Positions 42,408-51,829 are shown, counted from the stretch's first letter. The stretch: 64,000 nucleotides of DNA from Bacillota bacterium (GCA_019420305.1 JAHZHL010000006.1:36357-100356), one strand, 5' to 3'. Made by a program: numbers and translations. The notes: generated by a model not told the origin, from the letters alone.

Positions 42408-43677
42408 AGCCTTCTCCTGTTTCTGCCCTCATGTTTTCCAGGGCCTGACGAACGTTCCTGCTTCCCTCGGCAGCCAGACGGTGATCTTGCCCGCCGGCTG
42501 TCAGCCCCGCGATAAGATTTCCCTTGCGGACGACTGCCGGAAAGTAAAAGTCACATTCTTCTTTGCGGTCCGCTACATTTACGAAAATTCCTCGCGTCCG
42601 GCACAAAATCCCGATTTCCCGGTTTACTTCCCGGCTCTCCGCGGCGGCAAGCACCAGATCCGCGCCTTCCAGATCCGCAGCCGAAAACTCGCGTTTTTGT
42701 ACATGAACTCTCCCCGACTCTGCCAGCCCGATCACTTCCTGGGAAAGCTCCGGCGCGACGACCGTAATCTCCACATCAAACTGGCTCAAAGTTCGTATTC
42801 TGCGGGAAGCGATCTTCCCCGCTCCTGCGACTAAGACCTTCTTTCCCTTTACATCAACGAAAAAGGGAAACCATCTGGCTAAAGACTTCTCCTTTTTGTC
42901 CAAAGCCTGCCGCGGAAGCGGTGGAAGCCCCAGTATCCGCAGAACTTCCGCAAGGGATTTTCCTTCTTCCTTTGGCCTGCCAATGAGGAGCACCTTAGCC
43001 CCCGCTTCTTTTGCTGCCGTCAGCTTGTCTGCAAAGCCGCCGACCTGACCCGATTCCTTTGTTACCAGAAAGGCCGCTTTCGTCTGTCTTAGCATGGCAA
43101 GATTGGTTTCATGGGAAAAGGGGCCCTGCATGGCAATGATATGGCCCGCGTCAAATCCCAGCTCAAAGGCCCGTTTTACCATTTCCGGAGTAGGAAGAAT
43201 CCGCGGATAAAGCCGCTGCGAAAAATTCGCAAGGCCTGTAAAAGCCGCCAGTTCCTTGCTGCCGATGGTCAAAAGGACATTCCCTTCCGTCTTTTTCAGA
43301 TACTCCGCGGCCCCTTTCGCGTCCGGCACAACCACCGCGTCCTCCGCTTCCTGTCCCTGTTCCCGCAGAAGACGAAGGTACGAAATCCCCGCCTCTTCCG
43401 CCGCTTCACGGATGTTGGCCGAGGCCTGCCGGGCGTAAGGATGGGTCGCATCAATTACCTGGCAGACTGCCTCTTTTTCCATCAGCGCCCGCATTTCTTC
43501 CGGTTCCATACGTCCTGCCAGTACCGTAAGATTTTCACTTTCTTCCGGCAGCAGATGTTTTCCGTATTCCGTGGCCACACAAGTGATAACGCGCCTTTTT
43601 TCGCTGTCATCCCGGCAGATGGCTTCTGTGAGAATTCTCCCTTCTGTTGTCCCGGCGAAAATCAGAATCTTATCCAT
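42400..43677 (-). CDS. Fusion of cobalt-precorrin-6A reductase and precorrin-2 dehydrogenase
   Basis: 425 residues carrying two activities. About 1-250 is CbiJ/CobK (ILIFAGTTEGRILTEAICRD, VIDATHPYARQASANI, YLRLLREQG, LLTIGSKELAAF, IIAMQGPFSHETNLAML), which reduces precorrin-6A. About 262-425 is a SirC/CysG-N domain (WFPFFVDVKGKKVLVAGAGK, IASRRIRTLSQFDVEITVVA, ADLVLAAAESREVNREIG, FVNVADRKEECDFYFPAVV) that oxidises precorrin-2 to sirohydrochlorin. The two steps are not consecutive, so channelling is not the obvious reason for fusion. Overlaps cbiH and hemC by 8 bp each. Confidence 0.92.
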   Translation of the reverse strand: MDKILIFAGTTEGRILTEAICRDDSEKRRVITCVATEYGKHLLPEESENLTVLAGRMEPEEMRALMEKEAVCQVIDATHPYARQASANIREAAEEAGISYLRLLREQGQEAEDAVVVPDAKGAAEYLKKTEGNVLLTIGSKELAAFTGLANFSQRLYPRILPTPEMVKRAFELGFDAGHIIAMQGPFSHETNLAMLRQTKAAFLVTKESGQVGGFADKLTAAKEAGAKVLLIGRPKEEGKSLAEVLRILGLPPLPRQALDKKEKSLARWFPFFVDVKGKKVLVAGAGKIASRRIRTLSQFDVEITVVAPELSQEVIGLAESGRVHVQKREFSAADLEGADLVLAAAESREVNREIGILCRTRGIFVNVADRKEECDFYFPAVVRKGNLIAGLTAGGQDHRLAAEGSRNVRQALENMRAETGEGYE

Positions 43678-44410
43678 TGTTCGCTCCCAATCGGTAGCCT
43701 CTGGACGTTACCATGCTTCCCCGGATCTCTCTGGTTGTGGAGTTTCCGATATATACCGTGGAAAACATATCCACCTGCGTTTCTCTCAATTGGGAAAGAG
43801 TCAGCACAGTCGCTTCCTCCCCTTCCCTGCCGATGTTTTTTACAATCCCGCAGACCGTCTCCCCGCTCTTGTATTTTAAAACCAAATCACAGGCTTTCCG
43901 CAGATAGTCATGTCTCTTTTTACTGGAAGGATTGTAGAGACACATGACGAAATCGGCCATAGCCGCGCATTCCAGCCTTTTTTCGATCTGCTCCCAGGGA
44001 GTGAGAAGATCGCTTAAGCTGATCACCGCGAAATCATGAATCAGTGGAGCTCCCAGGACAGCGGCTCCGCTGCAGGCCGCGGTAATTCCGGGAATAATTT
44101 CGATTTCAATGGGATCATAATCCTGCGCGACCTCGTAAATCAGTCCCGCCATGCCGTAAACCCCGGCGTCCCCGCTGCATACCATGGCAACCTTCTGCCC
44201 TTTCAGGGTTTCCTCCACTGCCAGTCTGCACCGCTCCACCTCTTTTTTCATAGGCGTAGACAGCAGTTTTTTATGGCCGAACCGTTCCTTTATCAGATCA
44301 ATATAAACGGTGTATCCCGCGATCACATCGCATTCTTCCAGAGCCTGCAGGGCTCTTCCTGTTGCCTGTGACAATTCTCCCGGTCCCAGGCCGACTACAT
44401 ATAACTTCAT
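43670..44410 (-). CDS. cbiH: Cobalt-precorrin-3 C17-methyltransferase
   Basis: SAM-dependent tetrapyrrole methylase, 246 residues, ring-contracting step. KLYVVGLGPGELSQATGRAL, ECDVIAGYTVYIDLIKERFG, VAMVCSGDAGVYGMAGLIYE, IEIIPGITAACSGAAVLGAP, FVMCLYNPSSKKRHDYL and STVYIGNSTTREIRG follow the CbiH/CobJ pattern. No CbiG domain is fused. ATG 44410 follows AGAGAGGAAG. Confidence 0.94.
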   Translation of the reverse strand: MKLYVVGLGPGELSQATGRALQALEECDVIAGYTVYIDLIKERFGHKKLLSTPMKKEVERCRLAVEETLKGQKVAMVCSGDAGVYGMAGLIYEVAQDYDPIEIEIIPGITAACSGAAVLGAPLIHDFAVISLSDLLTPWEQIEKRLECAAMADFVMCLYNPSSKKRHDYLRKACDLVLKYKSGETVCGIVKNIGREGEEATVLTLSQLRETQVDMFSTVYIGNSTTREIRGSMVTSRGYRLGANNG

Positions 44411-44421
44411 GTGCTTCCTCT

Positions 44422-45687
44422 CTATTTTGCTTTTCCTGTCTTTAACGTATCTCGTTTGGCGGATTCTTCCAGAGCACAAAGGCATGCTTTCCATTCCTGC
44501 TGAGGCAGCGTGTCCCGCAGCCCGAACAAAAGCTTTTCCACCGCTTTATCGACTGCCGTTTCAATGGCCGGATAAATCTCCGCCCTCTGCAGTTCTTCTC
44601 CCAGAACCTGGCTTACGGACTTTTCCATCCGTTTGCAGGCGTCTTCCGTCGTTACCTGGGAAATATTCTTCACTAGATCGATATGCTCCCGGAAGGCGAA
44701 CCAACGCTCCAGCTCTTCCCGATAATCCTCCAGAATTTCCATAGATTCCCGCAGGGATTTCTCATTTCTCGCTTCCAAAGACGCGCTGCCCAGGTCGTCC
44801 ATGTTGTAAAGAGAGACTCCGGGAATTTCTCCCACCTGTTCGTCAATGTCCCGCGGTACCGCCATATCGATCCACACAGCGGAATCAAAATGTTTTCCCG
44901 CGGCGTTCTCAGCGGTAATGGTAAAATGAGGACTTAAGGTAGCACTGATGACCACCTTATAGGATTCCAGGTGTTCCAATCGGTCTTCATAATCGATCAT
45001 GCAGCATCCATCGGGAACGATGGAGTCCTGAATTTGTGTTCCGTGAATTCGTTTACGCAGCGTCATGGTAACCTGCGCCCCCGCTTCCGTCAGCGTATTT
45101 GCCACCAGCCGGCCCATCTGTCCGTTGCCGATAATCAGGCAGGGCAGATTTTCCAAACTCCCTAACTTTTCTTTTAAAAGGACTTTCGCGTTTCTCGCCG
45201 CCGACGGATCCGCTGTTTCGATTTTCACTTGGGTTTTAACCCGCTTTCCCGCTGAAATCGCAGTTTGAAACAGTTTTTCAATCACCATGTCGTCACAGCC
45301 GCACTCCCGGGAAAGCTCCAGAGCTTCCCGAATCTGAGAAAGAATCTGGTTTTCTCCATAGATTCGGGATTTCAGGCCGCAGCTTAGCTGCAGAAGATGG
45401 GTCACCGCCTCTCTTCCCTGCCGGTTCACTGCCAGAGAGCGGAAACGTTCCGGATCCATTCCCTTTTCTTCACACAAGATGGAAAAGGGATCGATATCCT
45501 GTCCGCCGGCGCTGATCCACAGTTCCGTCCGGTTGCAGGTGGATAAAAGCAGGCAGCCTTCCAATTTGCCGATTTGTTTCCATCGCTCCATGGTCCGCCT
45601 GGCCTGGGCTTTTGTAAAGGCAAACGCCTCTCTTTGCTGGATCGAAGCGTTTTGATGATCGATTCCTGCCATCCGGATCTCCATCAT
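44422..45687 (-). CDS. hemA: Glutamyl-tRNA reductase
   Basis: First committed step of C5-pathway tetrapyrrole synthesis: reduces glutamyl-tRNA to glutamate-1-semialdehyde using NADPH. 421 residues. The catalytic Cys is in LLSTCNRTELW; then HLLQLSCGLKSRIYGENQIL, the NADPH domain LPCLIIGNGQMGRLVANTLT, and the dimerisation helices near the C terminus. ATG overlaps the cbiF stop. Placed between cbiF and cbiH, so its supply is tied to cobalamin demand. Confidence 0.93.
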   Translation of the reverse strand: MMEIRMAGIDHQNASIQQREAFAFTKAQARRTMERWKQIGKLEGCLLLSTCNRTELWISAGGQDIDPFSILCEEKGMDPERFRSLAVNRQGREAVTHLLQLSCGLKSRIYGENQILSQIREALELSRECGCDDMVIEKLFQTAISAGKRVKTQVKIETADPSAARNAKVLLKEKLGSLENLPCLIIGNGQMGRLVANTLTEAGAQVTMTLRKRIHGTQIQDSIVPDGCCMIDYEDRLEHLESYKVVISATLSPHFTITAENAAGKHFDSAVWIDMAVPRDIDEQVGEIPGVSLYNMDDLGSASLEARNEKSLRESMEILEDYREELERWFAFREHIDLVKNISQVTTEDACKRMEKSVSQVLGEELQRAEIYPAIETAVDKAVEKLLFGLRDTLPQQEWKACLCALEESAKRDTLKTGKAK

Positions 45688-46439
45688 TTTGAAGCCTCCC
45701 GGAACTCATGGGCAAAGGACGGATCATAGAGCTTGGAACGCTGGTAAGCGTCTCCCAGAAAATCCCCTACTAGAATCAGCGCGGTCTTTGTAATATTGTT
45801 CTTTTCCGCGATTTCCGGAAGGGTCCCTACTGTACCGTAAAAGACCTGTTCCTCCGGCCAGGTGGCTTTGTAAACAATGGCCGCCGGCATGTCCTCCCGG
45901 TACCCTCCAATCAGCAGCCGCTCCCGAAGGGGTTTTAAAAGTCCTGTGCTTAAAAAAATCGCCATCGTCGCCTGATGAGCCGCCAGAAGAGAAATTTCCT
46001 CTTTTTCCGGAACCGGCGTTCTGCCTGCCATTCTGGTGATAATCACGGTCTGGGAAACATCCGGCAGCGTATATTCCGCCTTCAGGGCTGCCGCCGCTCC
46101 GCAAAAGGAGCTGACCCCCGGGACCACATCATAGGCAATATGAAGCTCATTCAAACGATCCATCTGCTCCCGGATCGCGCCATAGATGCTGGGGTCTCCC
46201 GTATGAAGCCGTACGGTCATTTTTCCTTCCTGCTCCGCCGTTTTTATAACATCTATGACCTCTTCCAGGGTCATGGAAGCGCTGTTGTAAATACCGCATC
46301 CTTCCTTAGCCAGATTCAGATGTTCTTTATTGACAAGGGATCCGGCGTAAATAATGACGTCCGCTTCTTTTAAAAGATTCTGTCCTCTGACCGTAATCAG
46401 GTCCGTCGCTCCCGGTCCCGCTCCTACAAAATGTACCAT
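45684..46439 (-). CDS. cbiF: Cobalt-precorrin-4 C11-methyltransferase
   Basis: SAM-dependent methylase, 251 residues. VHFVGAGPGATDLITVRGQN, ADVIIYAGSLVNKEHLNLAK, VRLHTGDPSIYGAIREQMDR, YDVVPGVSSFCGAAAALKAE, YTLPDVSQTVIITRMAGRTP (T/R of the CbiF/CobM signature) and VYKATWPEEQVFYGTV. Gene order places it after cbiL. Confidence 0.95.
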   Translation of the reverse strand: MVHFVGAGPGATDLITVRGQNLLKEADVIIYAGSLVNKEHLNLAKEGCGIYNSASMTLEEVIDVIKTAEQEGKMTVRLHTGDPSIYGAIREQMDRLNELHIAYDVVPGVSSFCGAAAALKAEYTLPDVSQTVIITRMAGRTPVPEKEEISLLAAHQATMAIFLSTGLLKPLRERLLIGGYREDMPAAIVYKATWPEEQVFYGTVGTLPEIAEKNNITKTALILVGDFLGDAYQRSKLYDPSFAHEFREASK

Positions 46440-46453
46440 AGCCCTCTGCTCCT

Positions 46454-47143
46454 TTATCTATCCTTTACTACTACAATTGAAAAATAACTTGCCTGAGGAT
46501 CGATTTCCTCCGCGGATAAGAATACCCGCTCACCTTCCATGCCGCATCTCTCTACCATCTTGGCTTCCCATCGATCCGACTGCTGCTGGATGAAATCGCG
46601 GATTTTTCCGATGGACTTTCCGCTCTTCATCAGGACTTTTGTTCCCGGAAGCTCCATGGCTTCCGCAAGACCTTTATAGGAAGCGGGAATCACATGCAGA
46701 GCCTGAGACGTTTCCGTAAGCCCTTCATTCAATCTTGCTGCCGCCGCGCAGAAAGATGGAATCCCCGGAACCAGCTGCGCTTCAAACCCCGCCGCCAGCA
46801 CTCGTTTATGAATATAGATATAGGTCGAATAGATGGACGGATCACCCAGCGTCAGAAACGCCACGTCCTTTCCCTCTTGCAGAAACTCCATCACCTGCCG
46901 CGCTGCCGCGTCATGGCTTTCCCTCAGCTTTTCTTTATCCCGGATCATGGGCATGGGAATCTCTGTAATCTCCCGCTGGGAAAGTTCCGGCACCGCGCCG
47001 GCCGCGATGGTCAAGGCGGCGTTTACGTCCTGTCCGGATGCTGGGACCGCAATGATCGCACACTCTTTTATCAGTCTTACTGCCTTCAGGGTCATCAGTT
47101 CCGGATCACCCGGCCCGACTCCCAGTCCATATAGTTTTGCCAT
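46454..47143 (-). CDS. cbiL: Cobalt-precorrin-2 C20-methyltransferase
   Basis: SAM-dependent methylase, 229 residues. AKLYGLGVGPGDPELMTLKA, CAIIAVPASGQDVNAALTIA, VAFLTLGDPSIYSTYIYIHK, QLVPGIPSFCAAAARLNEGL and MKSGKSIGKIRDF fit CbiL/CobI. ATG 47143 has GAAGGGAG at good spacing; ATG 47149, which overlaps the cbiD stop, is the alternative. Confidence 0.94.
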   Translation of the reverse strand: MAKLYGLGVGPGDPELMTLKAVRLIKECAIIAVPASGQDVNAALTIAAGAVPELSQREITEIPMPMIRDKEKLRESHDAAARQVMEFLQEGKDVAFLTLGDPSIYSTYIYIHKRVLAAGFEAQLVPGIPSFCAAAARLNEGLTETSQALHVIPASYKGLAEAMELPGTKVLMKSGKSIGKIRDFIQQQSDRWEAKMVERCGMEGERVFLSAEEIDPQASYFSIVVVKDR

Positions 47144-47145
47144 AC

Positions 47146-48309
47146 TCATTCTCCCTTCTCTTTTTTCGCCCGGCAGAGGAATTCTTCCGTTCCCACCGAT
47201 TCCCCGAGATACCCGTACTGATTGGAGTAAATCATAGTCTCTGTCCATAAGGCATCTCCGGTTCGCTCTCTCATCTGGCTCTGAATATCTGCCGTCACTT
47301 TTTCCCACAGACGGGCTTCAAACTCCGGGCCCAGACCTTTTATGACACCGATGGCATCTTCTGTGGTCACGCACTTCATCAGGCGCCCCGTCAGTTCCCG
47401 GCTGCCGCCCACCGATTCCGCCGCGGCGGACAGGGTTTCCATCCGCCGATCCCCGTATCTGGAATGGGTGTTCATCATCCCTGCCGCGACTTTAATCAGC
47501 TTTCCGATATGCCCTACCAGCAGCACGCCGGCAAATTCCTTTTCCCGGACAGCGTCCAGCGCATCCCCGATGAAATTGCTGCATTTCACATAAGTAAGCG
47601 CGTCCATATATCTGCTTTCTTTCAGAAAGGTTTCTCCATAGTTTCCCGGCGTCAGTACCAGGTAAGAAACGCCTGTGGCTTTCGCTACATTGATTTCCAC
47701 TTTAATGGTATCGATCAGGGCCTGCTGGCTCATGGGCTCTACGATTCCCGTCGTTCCCAGCACGGAAATTCCGCCTACGATACCAAGCCTGGGGTTGAAG
47801 GTTTTTTCCGCCAGCCGCTTGCCCTCCGGAATGGAGATGATCACATCCAGACCGCCCCGGCAGTCGAAAGCCTTCATCACTTTCCGGACCTCCTGCTGAA
47901 TCATCTTTCTCGGAACCGGATTGATGGCAGCTTCTCCTACCTTGCAGGCAAGACCCGGTTTTGTTACCCGCCCTACGCCTTCTCCTCCATCAATTCGCAC
48001 AGGCGGCTCCGCTTCCTTTCGGAGGAAAACCTCCGCGCAGACGATAGCCCGGTTAGTCACATCCGGATCATCGCCGCTGTCCTTGCGGACGCTGCAGACC
48101 GCACGTTTTTCCTCCGGGTTTATTTCCACAGTTTCTACCGGAATCCGCACTTCAATGCCCTTTGGCGTCATCAGGCGGATCTCCTCCGGCTGCTTTTTCC
48201 CCCTGGACAAGAGGGCCTGAGCCGCTCCGCAGGCCGCCGCCGCCGCGCATGACCCGGTGGTGTAGCCCCGCCTAAGCTCTGTGCCTTCCTTTACAAAACC
48301 ATCCTTCAT
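47146..48309 (-). CDS. cbiD: Cobalt-precorrin-5B C1-methyltransferase
   Basis: SAM-dependent methylase of the anaerobic pathway only, 387 residues. ELRRGYTTGSCAAAAACGAA is the hallmark; then VCSVRKDSGDDPDVTNRAIV, GVGRVTKPGLACKVGEAAIN, VPRKMIQQEVRKVM, LGTTGIVEPMSQQALIDTIK, LVLTPGNYGETFL and LLVGHIGKLIKVAAGMMNTH. Its substrate is made by CbiG, whose gene is not in the window. Confidence 0.95.
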   Translation of the reverse strand: MKDGFVKEGTELRRGYTTGSCAAAAACGAAQALLSRGKKQPEEIRLMTPKGIEVRIPVETVEINPEEKRAVCSVRKDSGDDPDVTNRAIVCAEVFLRKEAEPPVRIDGGEGVGRVTKPGLACKVGEAAINPVPRKMIQQEVRKVMKAFDCRGGLDVIISIPEGKRLAEKTFNPRLGIVGGISVLGTTGIVEPMSQQALIDTIKVEINVAKATGVSYLVLTPGNYGETFLKESRYMDALTYVKCSNFIGDALDAVREKEFAGVLLVGHIGKLIKVAAGMMNTHSRYGDRRMETLSAAAESVGGSRELTGRLMKCVTTEDAIGVIKGLGPEFEARLWEKVTADIQSQMRERTGDALWTETMIYSNQYGYLGESVGTEEFLCRAKKEKGE

Positions 48310-48310
48310 C

Positions 48311-49096
48311 TCACTTTGCCGCCGCTTTCAAAATATGCTGGATATACATGTCCTGAATTTCCGGAAATTCGCCCAGTCCTTTCAAGATACATTCCGTCTC
48401 AAATCCATCCTGCTTTAAAAGGGACTTCCAGGAATCCTCTTCTTCTCCCGCCATGTCATTGACCGCATGATCTCCGGCCACTACCATCAGCGGCAGAAGG
48501 ATCACTTTGCGGGATCCATAGGCCCGAAGCTGCCTGCGGACATCCTCAATCTCCGGATAACCCTCTACGGTTCCCACAAACACGTTGTCCGCTCCCAGAG
48601 CTTTAAAGCGGTAGTCTAAAGCCGCGTAGGCTGAATCGGCGAAATGACCGGTCCCATGACCCATCAGCACCAGCGCTTCCTCCTTTTTCAGCTTGGGGAA
48701 CTGTTTCAGAATTGCCCGACAAACCGCTTCATAATCCGCGCTTTCCGTCAAGAGAGGCCTCCCTATTTTCAGGGTATGGAAACATTTACGGAATTTCATG
48801 GCCTGCTCCACCATTTTATCGTATTCATCTCCATTGATAATATGGGTCGGCTGCAGGGTTACACTGGTAAATCCGTCCCGCGCCAGCTTTTCCATAGCTT
48901 CCGTCACATTATCCACATGCATACCGTCCCTTTCCCGCAGAACCTTGAGAATCATCCCGCTGGTAAAGGCCCTGCGAATTTCACAGATGGGAAACTGCTC
49001 TTGAATCCGCTGTTCAATGGCCTCAATCGTCTTTTCTCTTGTCTCTTTATGGCTGGTCCCAAAACTGACTGCCAGAATCGCCTGTTTTTTGGACAT
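48311..49096 (-). CDS. cbiK: Sirohydrochlorin cobaltochelatase
   Basis: Inserts Co2+ into sirohydrochlorin, committing to early cobalt insertion. 261 residues of the CbiK type: AILAVSFGTSHKETREKTIE, RRAFTSGMILKVL, TLQPTHIINGDEYDKM, the metal His in LVLMGHGTGHFADSAYAALD and PLMVVAGDHAVNDMAGEEED. No signal peptide, so cytoplasmic. Directly after cbiO, joining metal uptake to insertion. Confidence 0.95.
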   Translation of the reverse strand: MSKKQAILAVSFGTSHKETREKTIEAIEQRIQEQFPICEIRRAFTSGMILKVLRERDGMHVDNVTEAMEKLARDGFTSVTLQPTHIINGDEYDKMVEQAMKFRKCFHTLKIGRPLLTESADYEAVCRAILKQFPKLKKEEALVLMGHGTGHFADSAYAALDYRFKALGADNVFVGTVEGYPEIEDVRRQLRAYGSRKVILLPLMVVAGDHAVNDMAGEEEDSWKSLLKQDGFETECILKGLGEFPEIQDMYIQHILKAAAK

Positions 49097-49097
49097 G

Positions 49098-49940
49098 TTA
49101 TCCTTTCCTTTCTCTTATGTAATGCTCCAGTTCTTCCATGCTGCGGGGCCGTTTCAGGCCGGGCCTTAAAACGCCTTCTTTTTCCAGCGTATCGAAAATC
49201 CGCAGCACCGCCGGTTTTTCCAGGTTGGTTTTTTCCAGAAGCGCGTCATCCATAAAGATGGCGTCCGGCGGACCTTCACCCGCGATTTTCCCTTCGTGAA
49301 ACACGATAACCCTGTCTGCCCATATCAGCGCCCGTTCCGCGTCGTGGGTAGACAGCAGAACGGTAATTCCCTTATCGCTCAGTTTATCAATAATCTCATG
49401 AATCATGCGGGAGTGCCTGGGATCCAGAGCCGCCGCCGGCTCGTCAAGGATCATCAGACTGGGAGCCATGACTACAATATCCGCGATGGCGACCCTTTTT
49501 TTCTGTCCCCCGCTCAAAAAATGCGTCGGCTTGTCCGCGAAGGGCGTAATATTCAGTTCCCGCATGATATCCTCCACTTTGCGCTCCGCCTCTTTCTCAG
49601 ACATTCCCAGATTCAGCACGCCGAAGGAAATCTCCTGTTTTACACTTGCGGAAAAGAGCTGATCATCGGGATTTTGGAATACAAATCCCACTTTTTTTCT
49701 TACATTCAGGAGCCCCTTTCTCGAGTAATCAATCGCTTCCTCGTCAATCAGCACTCTTCCCTTCTGCGGCTTCAAAAGTCCGTTAAGGTGAAGGAAAAAG
49801 GTGGATTTTCCAGATCCGTTGGCCCCCATGACCGCTACTTTTTCTCCGAATTTTATTTTTAAATCAATGCCCCGCAGAGCCTCTGTCCCATCCTCATAGG
49901 TATAGTGCAGATCTTCCGCAATCACAATCGACTCCATCAC
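49098..49940 (-). CDS. cbiO: Cobalt ECF transporter ATPase
   Basis: ATP-binding subunit of the CbiMNQO uptake system, 280 residues. Walker A MGANGSGKSTF, Q-loop VFQNPDDQLFSASVKQEISF, signature HFLSGGQKKRVAIADIV, Walker B SLMILDEPAAALDPRHS, switch His LLSTHDAERALIW. A single ATPase gene serves the complex here. ATGA overlap with cbiQ. Confidence 0.95.
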   Translation of the reverse strand: MMESIVIAEDLHYTYEDGTEALRGIDLKIKFGEKVAVMGANGSGKSTFFLHLNGLLKPQKGRVLIDEEAIDYSRKGLLNVRKKVGFVFQNPDDQLFSASVKQEISFGVLNLGMSEKEAERKVEDIMRELNITPFADKPTHFLSGGQKKRVAIADIVVMAPSLMILDEPAAALDPRHSRMIHEIIDKLSDKGITVLLSTHDAERALIWADRVIVFHEGKIAGEGPPDAIFMDDALLEKTNLEKPAVLRIFDTLEKEGVLRPGLKRPRSMEELEHYIRERKG

Positions 49941-50719
49941 AGACCTCCCTTCTGCCAGCAGATGACCGCAAGAACCAGCAGCGCCGCCAGATAAAGGACG
50001 ACTGCCGCGATTTCTTTTTTCTCCGCCCTGCCGCTTTCATAAAGCACCCGGATTCTCCCGTCATAGCACCTGGCTTCCATCGCGTCGTAGAGAACCGATG
50101 ACTTTCGCAGGGCCTGTACCAGCAGCGCCGCCAGCATATTTCCCATACTCTTAATCGAAGTCTTTAAATCTTTATTTCCCAGCCTGCAGTTCTGGGCGTT
50201 TGTGATAGAAATCGCCGAATCCAGCAGGACGAAAATAAAGCGGTAGATCAACATCATCAGTTCGATTAGGATCCACGGGCAGCGCGCCTTCTTTAAAAGC
50301 GTCATCAGATCCAGAACCGGCGTCGTCAGAACCAGAAAGTAAAGGCAGGACACCGATGCCAGCGAAACCAGAATCAGTCGCAGCGCGTAGGTCAGCGAGT
50401 ACACGGTGATAATGATAAAGTGATTTCCTGCCGGAAGACTGCAGATCCCCGCAGGCTCCCCTGAGAGATCCAGCAGAATGGCGATGGTTCCAAAAATCAG
50501 AAACGCGAAAGGCCACATCATCATCCGCATATAACGAGAAAGGGACGCCCGGCTGTATCGCACCGTCAGGCATCCCATCAGAATCAAAATGACGCATGAA
50601 ATCAGAAAGGAGCGGACTGCCACGCATATAAAAAGGGTACCGACTGCAAAAATACTTTTCAGATACACACTTTTATATCGCCATGGAGACGAATAAGCCA
50701 GCTTGTCAATCATCATCAT
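49937..50719 (-). CDS. cbiQ: Cobalt ECF transporter T component
   Basis: Transmembrane coupling protein, 260 residues, about six helices. IDKLAYSSPWRYKSVYLKSI, then the coupling motif region ALLVQALRKSSVLYDAMEAR (A-R-G-like helices) that contacts the ATPase. Between cbiN and cbiO. Confidence 0.93.
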   Translation of the reverse strand: MMMIDKLAYSSPWRYKSVYLKSIFAVGTLFICVAVRSFLISCVILILMGCLTVRYSRASLSRYMRMMMWPFAFLIFGTIAILLDLSGEPAGICSLPAGNHFIIITVYSLTYALRLILVSLASVSCLYFLVLTTPVLDLMTLLKKARCPWILIELMMLIYRFIFVLLDSAISITNAQNCRLGNKDLKTSIKSMGNMLAALLVQALRKSSVLYDAMEARCYDGRIRVLYESGRAEKKEIAAVVLYLAALLVLAVICWQKGGL

Positions 50720-50723
50720 CGCA

Positions 50724-51020
50724 TTATTCTTCTTTCTTCGTAAATTTCTTTCTGCAGATCAAATATCCAAGTCCGAATCCGAACACACCGCCTCCCAGAG
50801 CTGCCTGTACGCAGAACAGCAGAGACTCGGTTTCTCCTCCCGGCGGTTCGATAACCGGATCCGCCCAGGCTTCATAGTCCGGATTTATTTTTGTAATTGC
50901 TTCTTCCGCCGCGCCGTCAGCGCCTCCAAACTCCGTTCCGTTCAGAACCAGCAGCGGTACAACCGCGATAATCACGGCCAGCGCCAGGCAGATAATTACG
51001 ATCTTCGTATTTTTTGTCAT
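50724..51020 (-). CDS. cbiN: Cobalt transport protein CbiN
   Basis: Small subunit of 98 residues with two membrane helices (IVIICLALAVIIAVVPLLVL and SLLFCVQAALGGGVFGFGLG) and an extracellular loop FGGADGAAEEAITKINPDYE with PWADP-like YEAWADPVIEPP. Works with CbiM to load Co2+. Confidence 0.95.
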   Translation of the reverse strand: MTKNTKIVIICLALAVIIAVVPLLVLNGTEFGGADGAAEEAITKINPDYEAWADPVIEPPGGETESLLFCVQAALGGGVFGFGLGYLICRKKFTKKEE

Positions 51021-51023
51021 CCT

Positions 51024-51782
51024 TTACACCCCCAGATATCCCAGTTCGGTCAGCTCCGGCTTGGCGTAGCTTTCCAGAGCTTTCATTACAACAACGGCGA
51101 TCAGACCTTCAATCACAGCCAGCGGAATCTGCGTCACAGCGAAAATTCCCATAAATTCCGCTAAAGACGCGGCGAATCCGCCTACCTGGGAAGGATGGGC
51201 CAGCGCCAGCTGGACAGATGTAATGCAGTATGTAAACAGATCACCCAGACATGCCGCGAGAAAAACCCCCAGGGATTTTGGCGCATGCAGCTTTTTACAG
51301 ATCAGGAACACGCCAAAGGCCAGGAACGGTCCCGCGATTGCCATGGAGAAGGTATTTGCCCCCAAGGTCGTCAGTCCGCCATGAGCCAGAAGCAGCGCCT
51401 GGAAAAGCAGCACGATTACACCGATTACGCACATGGCGGTCGGACCGAACAAAATCGCTCCCAGACCGGTTCCCGTAGGATGTGAACTGCTGCCGGTGAC
51501 AGACGGGATTTTCAGTGCCGAAAGCACGAATACATAAGCGCCCATCATGACCAGCAGAAGCAGCGTTTTCCTGTGCTGTGTCACTGTCTTTTTAATGGAA
51601 AACAGCCCGGTAATAAAAAATGGAACGCAGATTGCTCCCCAGATAATGCAGTAATTGAGAGGCAGATACCCCTCCATAATATGCATGGCACTGGAAGCCG
51701 CCGTCATTCCAAACAACAGGGCCGCCGCGGTTCCCGCAATAAACAGGACACGTTCGGTTTTGCTTCTTGTTACGTTTGTCAT
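51024..51782 (-). CDS. cbiM: Cobalt ECF transporter S component
   Basis: Substrate-binding membrane subunit, 252 residues. The N-terminal MHIMEGYLPLNYCIIWGAIC supplies the Co2+-binding His; here it follows a signal-like N-terminal helix (VLFIAGTAAALLFGMTAASS). SVTGSSSHPTGTGLGAILFG gives the second His motif. First gene after the riboswitch; AGGAGG lies 9 nt before ATG. Confidence 0.95.
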   Translation of the reverse strand: MTNVTRSKTERVLFIAGTAAALLFGMTAASSAMHIMEGYLPLNYCIIWGAICVPFFITGLFSIKKTVTQHRKTLLLLVMMGAYVFVLSALKIPSVTGSSSHPTGTGLGAILFGPTAMCVIGVIVLLFQALLLAHGGLTTLGANTFSMAIAGPFLAFGVFLICKKLHAPKSLGVFLAACLGDLFTYCITSVQLALAHPSQVGGFAASLAEFMGIFAVTQIPLAVIEGLIAVVVMKALESYAKPELTELGYLGV

Positions 51783-51797
51783 AAATCATTCCCTCCT

Positions 51798-51829
51798 AAA
51801 AAAATAACTATTCTGGAAATTCAGAATAG
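51798..51829 (-). terminator. Terminator of the riboswitch expression platform
   Basis: CTATTCTG/CAGAATAG stem (51808-51815/51822-51829), 6-nt loop, followed on the minus strand by TTATTTTTTT and immediately by the cbiM ribosome binding site. A second hairpin, GAAGAG/CTCTTC (51840-51856), lies just before it and may be part of the switch. Confidence 0.75.
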
